This document shows, one piece after another, positions 63,691-64,000 of a DNA stretch of 64,000 nt. The translations under genes were made by a program, and so were the position numbers. Within the stretch, counting starts at the first letter, position 1. Every line of letters starts with the position of its first letter. The DNA is taken from contig NC_088201.1 in the NCBI RefSeq assembly GCF_037126465.1, positions 7,507,001 to 7,571,000 on the forward strand, read 5' to 3'. Source of the stretch: Ornithodoros turicata. Its lineage: Eukaryota > Arthropoda > Arachnida > Ixodida > Argasidae. A model generated the notes under the pieces. That model was given only the letters and a program-made list of their open reading frames with translations, searched no databases and was not told where the DNA came from.

Positions 63691-64000
63691 GTATGTAAGC
63701 TCCATTAACTGCAGTGATGTTGAATGTTAGTTCTCGTCTCATTTTATTTACCTTCTTAATTGCCCGTGGGGACTACGGGGCGGTGCCCATTTTAGTAAAC
63801 TTATTGTGTTTACAGCACTTACATATAGAAGTAGCTGCCTTACTATTCAGCCTTGATAGCAACGTCTGTCATCTTGTACAAGCACGTTTGGCATTTTATG
63901 GCATCACCACAAAAATTCTGAAGTTCTGCATTGTAGATATTCCTTCGTCACACGAATATAGAGGGTGTGGCCATTGGTTTGGAACGTTGATGTCACTCAC

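Overview
The window is nuclear DNA of an animal, most likely a chelicerate and probably a tick. It holds widely spaced multi-exon genes with GT-AG introns, long repeat-rich spacers, a Pol III tRNA gene, tRNA-derived SINEs and many short non-autonomous DNA transposons. The secreted-protein types (a WAP-like peptide and a possible mite group 7 allergen relative) and the retroelement types fit a tick. Species is inferred, not proven.

Layout. 1-4.5 kb: the 3' end of a myosin light chain kinase gene (four exons, + strand). 4.5-13.3 kb: transposon relics, a large foldback element and a tRNA-Asp gene. 13.36-13.54 kb: first coding exon of a cysteine-rich secreted WAP-like peptide (- strand) with a TATA-like box. 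18.6-19.6 kb: a small secreted protein (+ strand). 20.7-21.1 kb: LINE remnant. 22.3-22.9 kb: hAT-type MITE with an exact target duplication. 27.05-27.67 kb: intact single-exon ZNF511-like zinc-finger gene (+). 30.7-36.8 kb: two intact two-exon paralogues of a HAUS7-like augmin subunit (-), separated by a nest of mobile elements. 37.15-37.92 kb: a five-unit tandem array with a period of about 166 bp. 39.9-41.5 kb: an LTR retrotransposon (-) whose interior is a short gag start joined to an intronless N-PAZ fragment of a PIWI-clade Argonaute. 42-48 kb: hAT elements and LINE debris. 51.35-63.69 kb and beyond the right edge: the first eleven coding exons of CCDC186 (+), whose splice phases join without a break for 658 codons.

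The genes are unrelated neighbours (contractile regulation, mitotic spindle, Golgi/dense-core-vesicle coiled coil, zinc finger, secreted proteins). They do not form a pathway, and most of the DNA between them is mobile-element debris. The main discovery candidate is the retrotransposon carrying a piRNA-pathway gene fragment. Its terminal repeats differ at about 1 of 111 aligned bases and its PIWI reading frame is open, so the capture looks recent. An LTR element carrying a piece of the machinery that silences such elements is unusual and worth testing. The second point of interest is a 16-bp motif shared by the tandem array and the 5' regions of HAUS7 copy 2 and CCDC186.
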